Shown: one piece after another, positions 1-5,618 of the stretch
Layout of the letters: each line of letters begins with the position of its first letter
How positions within the stretch are numbered: position 1 is the stretch's first letter
From: Schlesneria sp.
GTDB lineage: Bacteria > Planctomycetota > Planctomycetia > Planctomycetales > Planctomycetaceae
Direction: 5' to 3'
Assembly (NCBI GenBank): GCA_025353525.1
Contig: JANXOO010000137.1
Location: forward strand, 1 to 7,292
Length of the DNA: 7,292 bases
Program-made: the position numbers and the translations under genes
The notes under the pieces: model-generated
Seen by the model: only the letters and a program-made list of their open reading frames with translations
What the model was told of the DNA's origin: nothing
Database searches by the model: none

Positions 1-679
1 GACGAATGCGGGATTGCATGCGGTCTGCTGTTTGTTGCTTCAATTCATCAATCTGAATTCTCGCGACTGCCAACCGATCAATCACGTCGTTGCGGCTGAC
101 GAATTCGATGTCTTCGTCGACAAAATCGAGGCCCGCTTCCAGATCCGCCAGAAGTTCCAGCAGATCGCTACGCAAAAGCCCCAGCCGCCCCGAGACGCCT
201 CCGGCCAATTGTGTGAGAGCTGTTTGCAATTCGATATGGTCGCGTGCATCGATCACGCCGAGGACCGCTTCGGCTTGCAACAGATCGAGCTTTCCTGCGA
301 GAAATGCTCGTAACGTGAATTCGCCAGGTCGAGCAGATCTGGCTCCGTGTCGACAGGCAACTTCGAGAACTGCTTCGAGCAGTGGCGGTGACCCGGGCAA
401 GTGAAGTTCGATTAATGCCTGTCCGGTGTAGCTGCGATGGTTTGGCCAAAACAGTGCCTGGGCGGAAATTTCCAATGGCCTCGACCCACAGTTGAGGCGA
501 ATCGTGCCGGAATGTGATTCGGCTCGCCGGGCAGATTGCCATCGTTCCGCGTTATCAGGGATGAACCAGCCGGAAAGTATGCTCTGGACATCAGGTCCCG
601 AGATTCGAATGATTCCTCGAGCCGCGCCGCCCGCAGGTGAAGCGAGTGCAGCAATCGGATGGTCAACTGAAATGTCCAT
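1..679 (-). CDS. mnmE: tRNA uridine-5-carboxymethylaminomethyl modification GTPase MnmE (TrmE), N-terminal part, truncated by window edge
   Basis: MnmE works with MnmG (GidA) in the cytoplasm to install the (carboxymethyl)aminomethyl group at C5 of wobble uridine-34 in several tRNAs, using a formyl-tetrahydrofolate-type donor and GTP hydrolysis. The minus frame is open from an ATG at 679 to the left edge, giving 226 residues of a protein normally about 450 long. Residues 9-28 (IAALASP...ARGIIRISG) match the start of the folate-binding TrmE_N domain. Residues 119-138 (GEFTLRAFLAGKLDLLQAEA) are the family signature, followed by the helical-domain start and a 'GLDFVDEDIEF' stretch equivalent to 'IDFPDEEIDF' of other MnmE proteins. 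The GTPase domain and C-terminal catalytic Cys motif would lie outside the window. ATG 679 is the only reasonable start: an in-frame TGA lies 12 codons upstream, and another frame starting at 729 does not read MnmE. No strong Shine-Dalgarno is visible. It lies downstream of, and co-directional with, the FHA gene. Confidence 0.95.
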   Translation of the reverse strand, partial: MDISVDHPIAALASPAGGAARGIIRISGPDVQSILSGWFIPDNAERWQSARRAESHSGTIRLNCGSRPLEISAQALFWPNHRSYTGQALIELHLPGSPPLLEAVLEVACRHGARSARPGEFTLRAFLAGKLDLLQAEAVLGVIDARDHIELQTALTQLAGGVSGRLGLLRSDLLELLADLEAGLDFVDEDIEFVSRNDVIDRLAVARIQIDELKQQTADRMQSRIR

Positions 680-758
680 TGTTTCGCGTTCGATGAACTT
701 GGCACCGAGAATTCAGGGGGAGTGATCATCGGTAGAGCACTTCAGTAATGTTTGTGTT

Positions 759-783
759 CTGAGAACCTGTTTGCGGTTCTCAG
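759..783 (-). terminator. Perfect 9-bp hairpin between the FHA gene and mnmE (possible terminator or attenuator)
   Basis: CTGAGAACC (759-767) and GGTTCTCAG (775-783) are perfect inverted repeats with a 7-base loop. The hairpin lies 62 bases past the FHA stop codon and 80 bases before the mnmE start. Neither strand has a T-run after the stem, so it is not a textbook intrinsic terminator. It could be a factor-dependent terminator, an attenuator, an RNA-stability element or a protein-binding palindrome. The inverted repeat is directly visible; the role is inferred. Confidence 0.4.
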
Positions 784-844
784 CGAAGACAGTCTAAAGC
801 CTGAACTCCAACGAGGAATACTCATTTGCTGATGGTGGTTGGCG

Positions 845-1366
845 CTATTCCTTCATCCATTCAAGAGCAAGGTCGTCGTCATCGGGTAGTTTTCTTACCG
901 GATTTTCTGCTGCGGGAGTCGATTTTTGAGACGGCGGCGCGGTGCGCGGTTTGGTGGCGTCCGGAGACGATGTTCGGCCCCGGTTTTCGCTTCGTTCGCG
1001 TTGCCGGCGATCGGCGAGTCCTGCTTTTTCAAGCAGACTCATTGCAAACGGATCTGAATCTTCGACCGGAGCAATGGCGTCCGGATCGGGTGTGTATTGA
1101 ATTTCGAACACATGCCGTGCGAATGCGACCGTGTCGCCAGGCTGCAAAAACTTTTCGTCGATCCGCTCGCCGTTGACTTTGGTCCCGTTGCGACTGGTGT
1201 CGGCGGCTCGCCAATACCCGTTGATGTATTCCAGCCGACAGTGGTGGGACGAAACGTTGGCATAGTCGAGGCGAATATCGCAACTCGGACGCCGACCAAC
1301 GATCAATTGTGGCTTCAACAGCGGAATGGGATCTCCACCCCCCACCGGAACCAATTGCCCCAACAT
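845..1366 (-). CDS. Small FHA-domain protein (phosphothreonine-binding)
   Basis: The 173-residue protein has an FHA domain at about residues 20-90. Visible signature elements are G24-R25-R26, the SSHH motif (39-42), 'SRNGT.VNG' (58-66) and 'L.PGD.V' (74-80). R25, the SSHH Ser/His residues and N60 correspond to the phosphothreonine-contacting positions of FHA domains, so it probably docks a Thr-phosphorylated partner in the cytoplasm. A conserved-looking 'DPFAMSLLEKAGL' segment follows. The C-terminal third is charged and Pro/Ser-rich, probably disordered, and ends in an acidic 'DDDDLALEW' patch. No catalytic domain or membrane segment is seen. The frame could begin at ATG 1405, but 1366 is preferred for two reasons: GGAGGG lies 10 bases before it, and a likely -10 box at 1421-1426 would leave almost no leader for 1405. 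It is divergent from the SPFH gene and upstream of mnmE. The partner kinase and substrate are not identifiable here. Confidence 0.88.
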   Translation of the reverse strand: MLGQLVPVGGGDPIPLLKPQLIVGRRPSCDIRLDYANVSSHHCRLEYINGYWRAADTSRNGTKVNGERIDEKFLQPGDTVAFARHVFEIQYTPDPDAIAPVEDSDPFAMSLLEKAGLADRRQRERSENRGRTSSPDATKPRTAPPSQKSTPAAENPVRKLPDDDDLALEWMKE

Positions 1367-1420
1367 AGCGCCCAAACCCTCCGTTACCTGGTTGTGGTAT
1401 CCCATACACCGGGCGACTTC

Positions 1421-1451
1421 ATTCTACCACGAGTTTCATTACCGGGTCCAA
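1421..1451 (-). promoter_or_regulatory. Candidate promoter of the FHA gene
   Basis: Read on the minus strand, TAGAAT (1426-1421) matches the -10 consensus at five of six bases. TTGGAC (1451-1446) is a weak -35 candidate at a long 19-base spacing. Initiation would fall near 1414, about 48 bases before ATG 1366. That supports the shorter FHA start. Sequence match only. Confidence 0.35.
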
Positions 1452-1632
1452 AAACATTTCGAAGTCTCCGGTTTTGTTTCATTTTGCTCACACGTCGCAT
1501 TTTTCCTGCCTGTTTTTCTGCCATTGAATACGAAAATCCCCGGCAGTGCAAATTCGTTAAAGACAGAAATGACGTGAATTTCCGGTGTTTCCGACTTTCC
1601 GATCCGGTACCGCGACTTTCTTTCGTGATCGG

Positions 1633-1661
1633 TTTAAGGCAAACGCTGCGCCGTGTAGAAT
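1633..1661 (+). promoter_or_regulatory. Candidate promoter of the SPFH-GYF gene
   Basis: TAGAAT at 1656-1661, preceded by CCGTG, matches the -10 consensus at five of six bases. The hexamer 17 bases upstream, TTTAAG (1633-1638), is a poor -35. Initiation near 1668 would give a leader of roughly 58 bases to the ATG at 1726. The same TAGAAT hexamer serves the divergent FHA gene, which makes a shared housekeeping sigma factor plausible. Sequence match only. Confidence 0.35.
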
Positions 1662-1725
1662 TTATTGCGGTACGCGTTGCAAAGGTTTAAGGATCCAACT
1701 TCCTCCAAAAACAGAAGACACAATT

Positions 1726-2823
1726 ATGGGATTGTTTGACAAACTGCGTAACGAACTCGTCGACATTATCGAATGGCTCGACGACACTCGTAATACGCTC
1801 GTCTGGCGATTTCCCCGCTATCAGAACGAAATCAAACAGGGAGCGCAACTGATCGTTCGCCCTGGTCAGCTAGCCGTGTTTGTCATGCAGGGGAAGATTG
1901 CTGATATTTTCGAGTCAGGGACGCATACCCTGAATACTCAAAACCTTCCATTGCTGAGCACCCTCGCTGGCTGGAAATTCGGGTTTAACAGCCCGTTCAA
2001 GTCTGAAGTCTACTTCATCAGCACGCGCCAGATCACTGACCTGAAATGGGGAACGCCTAACCCGATTATGCTTCGGGACCCTGAATTCGGGCCGATTCGG
2101 CTGAGAGCGTTTGGTACATATGCGCTGAAAGCCGTGGAGCCAAAGGCGCTGCTGACGGAACTCGTCGGTACAGACGGCGTCGTCGAAGCGGACGAAGTGA
2201 CCGAATTGTTGCGATCGATTATCGCGTCGGCAATGGCCGATATGCTCGCCGAAAAACAGGTTGCTGCACTCGACCTCGCCTCGAAATACCGTGAGTTTTC
2301 AGAAGAATTGCGCAAGTACGTTCAGGAGCGGATTGACGACGAATATGGCCTCGCGATTCCCCAGCTTATCATCGTGAATATCTCGTTCCCTGAAGCGGTC
2401 GAAAAAGCACTCGACACCCGCACGAGCATGGGTGTGCTGGGTGACATGAACAAATTCCAGCAATACTCGATGGGCGAAGCCATGCGAGAATCGGCCCAGC
2501 ACGGAGGCGGCGGCGAGGGACTCGGATTGGGGATGGGGGTCGCCATGGCGGGCCGGATGATGGCAACTCCCGGAGTCGGAGCACCGGGAGGAGGTGCCCC
2601 AACTCCGCCACCGCCACCCGCCTGGCACATCGCGGTGAACGGACAGTCGCAAGGGCCATACGCTCCCGAGCAGATTCAGCAGGGAATCGCCGCAGGACGA
2701 ATTTCGGGGCAAACACTGCTCTGGTCACCACAACTTGCGGGCTGGACTGCAGCGGCGCAGATCCCCGATTGGGCGAATGCGTTCCAGCGAAGCCCCTCGC
2801 CACCACCATTGCCGCCCCAATAA
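1726..2823 (+). CDS. SPFH/Band-7 (YdjI-like) protein with C-terminal GYF_2 domain
   Basis: The 365-residue protein begins MGLFDKLRNELVDIIEWLDD, the characteristic opening of the YdjI-like 'virion core protein'/SPFH family. That family forms membrane-associated oligomers; Bacillus YdjI works with a PspA-type protein in envelope stress. Residues about 1-240 are the SPFH/Band-7 region, with family-like segments 'LVWRFPRYQNEIK', 'GTHTL.TQNLP', 'GWKFGFNSPFK', 'TDLKWGTPNP' and 'LRAFGTYALK'. A Gly/Met-rich hinge follows (GGGG at 260-263), then a Pro-rich stretch before W300. Residues about 300-353 form a GYF_2-type domain with 'W...NGQSQGPY', 'L.SPQLAGW' and 'IPDWAN'; such domains generally bind Pro-rich ligands. 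The C-terminus is itself Pro-rich, which may allow self-association. The frame is open back to an ATG at 1585, but the extra 47 residues do not resemble the family and would overlap the predicted promoter, so 1726 is chosen. The Shine-Dalgarno is weak (AGAAGA). No signal peptide or transmembrane helix is seen, so membrane contact would be peripheral. It is divergent from the FHA gene. Confidence 0.92.
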   Translation: MGLFDKLRNELVDIIEWLDDTRNTLVWRFPRYQNEIKQGAQLIVRPGQLAVFVMQGKIADIFESGTHTLNTQNLPLLSTLAGWKFGFNSPFKSEVYFISTRQITDLKWGTPNPIMLRDPEFGPIRLRAFGTYALKAVEPKALLTELVGTDGVVEADEVTELLRSIIASAMADMLAEKQVAALDLASKYREFSEELRKYVQERIDDEYGLAIPQLIIVNISFPEAVEKALDTRTSMGVLGDMNKFQQYSMGEAMRESAQHGGGGEGLGLGMGVAMAGRMMATPGVGAPGGGAPTPPPPPAWHIAVNGQSQGPYAPEQIQQGIAAGRISGQTLLWSPQLAGWTAAAQIPDWANAFQRSPSPPPLPPQ

Positions 2824-2928
2824 CGCGAAGGACTTGCGGTGCAGGCTCGCCAATACTTTTAAACTCGTTAAAACTTTGGATGAATTGACGTCTTAACTCT
2901 CAAGTCACCTGTGGCGCAACGCAGATTT

Positions 2929-2951
2929 TTCAGTGCGCTACAGCGACTGAA
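2929..2951 (+). other. Imperfect hairpin upstream of larC
   Basis: TTCAGT (2929-2934) pairs with ACTGAA (2946-2951), and CGCT (2936-2939) pairs with AGCG (2942-2945). G2935 is bulged and the tip has only two unpaired bases, so the closing pair would open in RNA. The hairpin sits in the 256-base gap between the SPFH stop and larC. A T-run precedes it rather than follows it, so on the plus strand it does not look like an intrinsic terminator. The rest of the gap shows a weak AT-only inverted repeat (TTTTAA 2857-2862, TTAAAA 2868-2873) and no gene or convincing promoter. Confidence 0.3.
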
Positions 2952-3079
2952 CTTCGGCCAGGAAGTCAGCGTACGTCCATGAGTCTGACATCAAAAGATG
3001 GATCGGATTTCAATGCGGACACCGGCATTTGAGGATACCTCGACCTTGGTCGTGAACATTTCATTACGGAAAACATCAG

Positions 3080-4459
3080 ATGCGAATTGCCTTTCTTGAT
3101 TGTGCGTCGGGGATTAGTGGTGACATGACAGTCGCCGCATTGATTGACGCAGGGCTTGACGCCGAGTTGATTCGCGCAGGAGTTGCATCCCTCAATCTTC
3201 CCGGTGTCACACTTCACGTTGAAGAAGTGATGCGCGGCGGATTTCGTGCGAAGCACTTTCGCGTCGAGCACCCGGAGCAGCATGCGCATCGCCATCTGAG
3301 CGATATTCGTCAGCTCATTAACAAGTCTGAAGGGCTGAACGATAACCAGCGGGATCTGGCCTTGCGGATCTTTCATGCCGTGGCAGAAGCAGAAGCCAAA
3401 GTTCACGGATCCACCGTCGAGAAGGTCCATTTTCACGAGGTTGGCGCCATTGATTCCATCGTCGACATCGTCGCTGCTGCAATCGGCTTTGATCTGCTCG
3501 ATGTCGAAGAATTGTTCTGCAGCCGAATTCCAACCGGTCGGGGGGAAGTGAAGATTGCTCACGGGATTTGCGCAATTCCAACGCCGGGTACTGCCGAATT
3601 ACTGAAGGGAATCCCGCTGGCAAATGTCGGGGTCGAGGCCGAATTGACGACGCCAACGGGTGCCGCCATCGTCAAGACACTGGTGACCCACTTCACGGAT
3701 GCGTTACCCGATATGACGATCGAGACGATCGGTTACGGTGCGGGATCGCGCGACTTCGATGATCGTGCGAACGTGCTACGACTGATTATTGGTAAAACAA
3801 CGGGCGTCGAGGGATCGGATGACACGGTCATTCTGCTCGAAACGAATCTGGACGATGTATCGGGCGAAGTGGTGGGTTATACGAAGCGTCAGCTCCTTGC
3901 TGCCGGTGCACTGGATGTCTATTCGACGGCAATCCAGATGAAAAAGGACCGTCCTGCTGTCATGCTGAGTGTCATTTGCAAGCTGGAAGATGTCGGAACA
4001 CTCGAATCGATTCTTTATTCAGAGACGTTGACATTCGGAATTCGTCGGCAATTGATCCAGCGATCGGTTCGCGAGCGAATGGCATACACGGTGGAAACGG
4101 ACTTCGGCTCCGTCAAGGGCAAAGTCGGCTGGCACGGGGAAGAGCCGGCCGTATTCACGCCGGAATACGACGATTGCGCCGAGATTGCGAAGGCACACAG
4201 TCTTCCGCTGCGAGACGTTCAAATGGCTGCGCAAATCGCGTTCCTTCTCGAACAGGACGACAAAGACCACGAGCATGACGATGATGACGAGGATGGTGGA
4301 GAACACGACCACGACTGCTCTCGCGCTCATGACCACGACCATGACCATGACCACGACCATGACCATGACCACGACCATGACCATGACCACGACCATGACC
4401 ACGACCATGACCATGACCACGACCATGACCACGACCATGACCACGACCATGACCATTGA
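3080..4459 (+). CDS. larC: Nickel-pincer cofactor biosynthesis protein LarC (CTP-dependent nickel insertase) with C-terminal His-Asp tail
   Basis: LarC inserts nickel into pyridinium-3,5-bisthiocarboxylic acid mononucleotide, consuming CTP, to give the nickel-pincer nucleotide used by LarA-type lactate racemases and relatives (EC 4.99.1.12). It acts in the cytoplasm after LarB and LarE, neither of which is in this window. The 459-residue product starts with the family hallmark 'DC.SGISGDM' (residues 7-16). H117-F-H119-E120-V and 'AIDSIVDIV' lie in the LarC1 part. The LarC2 part covers about residues 255-390, including 'ETNLDDVSGE'. In Lactiplantibacillus plantarum larC1 and larC2 are joined by programmed frameshifting; here one continuous frame encodes both. 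The His-rich loop often found near residues 65-75 of LarC is reduced to H68, H70 and H72. Instead, residues 392-459 form an acidic, His-rich tail with 26 His, of which residues 417-459 are pure His-Asp alternation. Start choice: ATG 3080 has ACGGA 9 bases upstream and gives the canonical N-terminus. It is convergent with the actin-like gene. Confidence 0.95.
   Translation: MRIAFLDCASGISGDMTVAALIDAGLDAELIRAGVASLNLPGVTLHVEEVMRGGFRAKHFRVEHPEQHAHRHLSDIRQLINKSEGLNDNQRDLALRIFHAVAEAEAKVHGSTVEKVHFHEVGAIDSIVDIVAAAIGFDLLDVEELFCSRIPTGRGEVKIAHGICAIPTPGTAELLKGIPLANVGVEAELTTPTGAAIVKTLVTHFTDALPDMTIETIGYGAGSRDFDDRANVLRLIIGKTTGVEGSDDTVILLETNLDDVSGEVVGYTKRQLLAAGALDVYSTAIQMKKDRPAVMLSVICKLEDVGTLESILYSETLTFGIRRQLIQRSVRERMAYTVETDFGSVKGKVGWHGEEPAVFTPEYDDCAEIAKAHSLPLRDVQMAAQIAFLLEQDDKDHEHDDDDEDGGEHDHDCSRAHDHDHDHDHDHDHDHDHDHDHDHDHDHDHDHDHDHDHDHDHDH
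4328..4456 (+). repeat. In-frame tandem repeat encoding the (His-Asp)n tail of LarC
   Basis: This is 129 bases built from the 6-base unit CAY-GAC: 22 His and 21 Asp codons. Asp is always GAC. His is CAT 14 times and CAC 8 times, and two CAC codons are never adjacent. The first four 18-base blocks have the order CAT-CAC-CAT for their His codons, after which blocks of two and three His codons alternate. The higher-order periodicity suggests growth by slippage or unequal exchange of 12- and 18-base units. Because the unit is six bases, length changes keep the reading frame. Confidence 0.97.
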
Positions 4460-4670
4460 GTGCGACTGAAGTGCCGCACAGAAGTTCTCGCAATACCGTC
4501 AACGGCTTCGCATCAGACCGTTTCGACGCGGGACAATTCGCGAGGAAAGTTGGCAGCAAGGATTTTCGGCGGCGAAATTGCGTCGTTGTCAATCTCTCGA
4601 ACAGGGAGACTGCCTTCGTGTCCGCCTTGATATGAACGGGGACTGCGCGCGACAAGTTAAAATGTACTTT
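4460..4670. other. Convergent intergenic spacer between larC and the actin-like gene
   Basis: These 211 bases lie between two converging stop codons. Only weak inverted repeats are seen: GTGCG (4460-4464) with CGCAC (4475-4479), and TTTCG (4564-4568) with CGAAA (4573-4577). Neither is followed by a T-run in the relevant direction, so no intrinsic terminator is claimed. No protein-like reading frame of its own was found. Confidence 0.5.
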
Positions 4671-5618
4671 TTATGCGGCGCGGCGTTCGCCGGGTCGTTC
4701 GAGTTCAGCCTGAATGAGGCAACCTCGAGCGACTGCGAAAACCGGATCTGATGCCGCGCGAATCGGAAGCGTTGAAACCTGCCACCCCGTTTCATTCCAG
4801 ATTTTTTGCAACATCGGCAGAAAAGTGGTTGATTCGGTGATACCTCCCGTACAGATGACCGGAAGCGGTTGAGGCAACGTTTTCAGTGTTCCCTCGCGTT
4901 CAAACCGGATGCGAGCGTCGTCAACGATGTCGGAAAAGAATCGCCCATAACTCCGTTCGATCGACGCTGATGCCTGACTGGCTCCTGCTTCTTCAATCCC
5001 GAACGTTTGCACAACTTCAAAGCTGCGCGTGCCATCCGCGATGACGCAACGGGCAATTTCCCGGCCGCAATGAACAACACCGAATTCGCTCGTGGTATGC
5101 CCGAACGAAATCGCTATTCCCGTAAACGATGCTTCGTGCAATTCTGCCAGAACAAGCGCCTGTGTGGATGAAACGATGTGAGGTCGATATCCGCGTAACG
5201 AAACCATTTGTTGAAAGAAATCAGCATCACGCTGATCGACGAAGCCGTCCGCCTGACCGCCAGGTACCGTCAGGCAGCAATATCCGCCTGGTGATTCTGG
5301 AACGGGAAGCATTGCATCAATTATCAACGTCAGGATCTGGCGGGCAATCACGTCCGACGTGGGGACGCGCCCCCCTTTTAGCAAAGGAAAGAGAGGCAGG
5401 TTCAGCATGGCGGACCATTCATTGGCAGCATCGCCAGCCAACAGAAGATGATCGGCACAGGTTGCAAAGCGGGTGCCCGATTGATGTAACAAACGGCGAT
5501 GCGGGGGAGTATCCGCCAGGGTGGCAAATACGGCCGGGCATGACCGCGCAATCAACTTCTTGTTGTCGTGCCGGATCGAGCGGAACCGGTGACTGCCGAG
5601 ATCGAGTCCAATAGTCAC
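4671..5618 (-). CDS. Actin-like (ASKHA-fold) protein, MreB/ParM/PilM-like, function unknown
   Basis: The 315-residue protein shows the order of nucleotide-binding motifs of the actin/Hsp70/sugar-kinase superfamily. Phosphate-1 is 'GLDLGSHRF' at residues 4-12. An MreB-like segment 'LAGDAANEW...LPLFPLLKGGRV' follows. 'CLTVPG' and 'STQALVLAEL' mirror the 'CVPSG' and 'EPMAAAIG' parts of MreB. Phosphate-2 is at 'ISFGHTTSEFGVV' (S171-F-G-H-T-T-S-E178), and an adenosine motif 'CTGGIT' has its GG at 258-259. The Asp that normally opens phosphate-2 is Ser171 here, so nucleotide hydrolysis may be weak or altered. No signal peptide or membrane helix is seen, so it is probably cytoplasmic. The start is GTG 5618, overlapping the TGA of the upstream SLBB gene (GTGA) and preceded by a near-perfect Shine-Dalgarno; the two are almost certainly co-expressed. 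It could be a filament former, a PilM-like adaptor or a Ppx/kinase-like relative; sequence alone does not decide. The fold call is firm, the role is not. Confidence 0.82.
   Translation of the reverse strand: MTIGLDLGSHRFRSIRHDNKKLIARSCPAVFATLADTPPHRRLLHQSGTRFATCADHLLLAGDAANEWSAMLNLPLFPLLKGGRVPTSDVIARQILTLIIDAMLPVPESPGGYCCLTVPGGQADGFVDQRDADFFQQMVSLRGYRPHIVSSTQALVLAELHEASFTGIAISFGHTTSEFGVVHCGREIARCVIADGTRSFEVVQTFGIEEAGASQASASIERSYGRFFSDIVDDARIRFEREGTLKTLPQPLPVICTGGITESTTFLPMLQKIWNETGWQVSTLPIRAASDPVFAVARGCLIQAELERPGERRAA

Larger units (their letters stand above)
1367..1725. other. Divergent intergenic region between the FHA and SPFH genes
   Basis: This is 359 bases without a supported gene; long frames crossing it have no recognisable protein sequence and are extensions of shadows or of the SPFH reading frame. 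It holds one promoter-like element facing each direction (listed separately). A 9-base direct repeat GGTTTAAGG occurs at 1631-1639 and 1684-1692; the first copy overlaps the candidate -35 region of the SPFH promoter and the second lies in the predicted leader. No RNA gene or strong hairpin is seen. Confidence 0.6.

Noticed and set aside
168..729. Complete minus-strand frames starting at 542 and 729
   Set aside because: They are out-of-frame shadows of mnmE, which runs through the same bases in the third minus frame to the left edge.
1367..1405. Longer FHA protein starting at ATG 1405
   Set aside because: The extra 13 residues have no family resemblance, there is no good ribosome-binding site, and the likely -10 box is only about 16 bases upstream. 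ATG 1366 has GGAGGG at a usable distance. The longer form is not fully excluded.
1631..1692. Direct repeat GGTTTAAGG as an operator pair
   Set aside because: A 9-base repeat in a region of this size can arise by chance, and there is no dyad symmetry or further copy to support a regulator site; noted only in the intergenic entry.
1585..1725. Upstream extension of the SPFH protein from ATG 1585
   Set aside because: The added 47 residues do not resemble the family N-terminus and would cover the predicted promoter; the canonical MGLFDKL start is at 1726.
4328..4456. Tandem array considered as a CRISPR or intergenic satellite
   Set aside because: There are no spacers; the array is entirely in frame and within larC.
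4155..4655. Long minus-strand frame across the larC 3' end reading Gly-His-Gly-Arg repeats, and another reading Val/Met repeats
   Set aside because: Both are antisense images of the His-Asp codon repeat; the sequence outside the repeat resembles no protein, while the plus strand encodes an unmistakable LarC.
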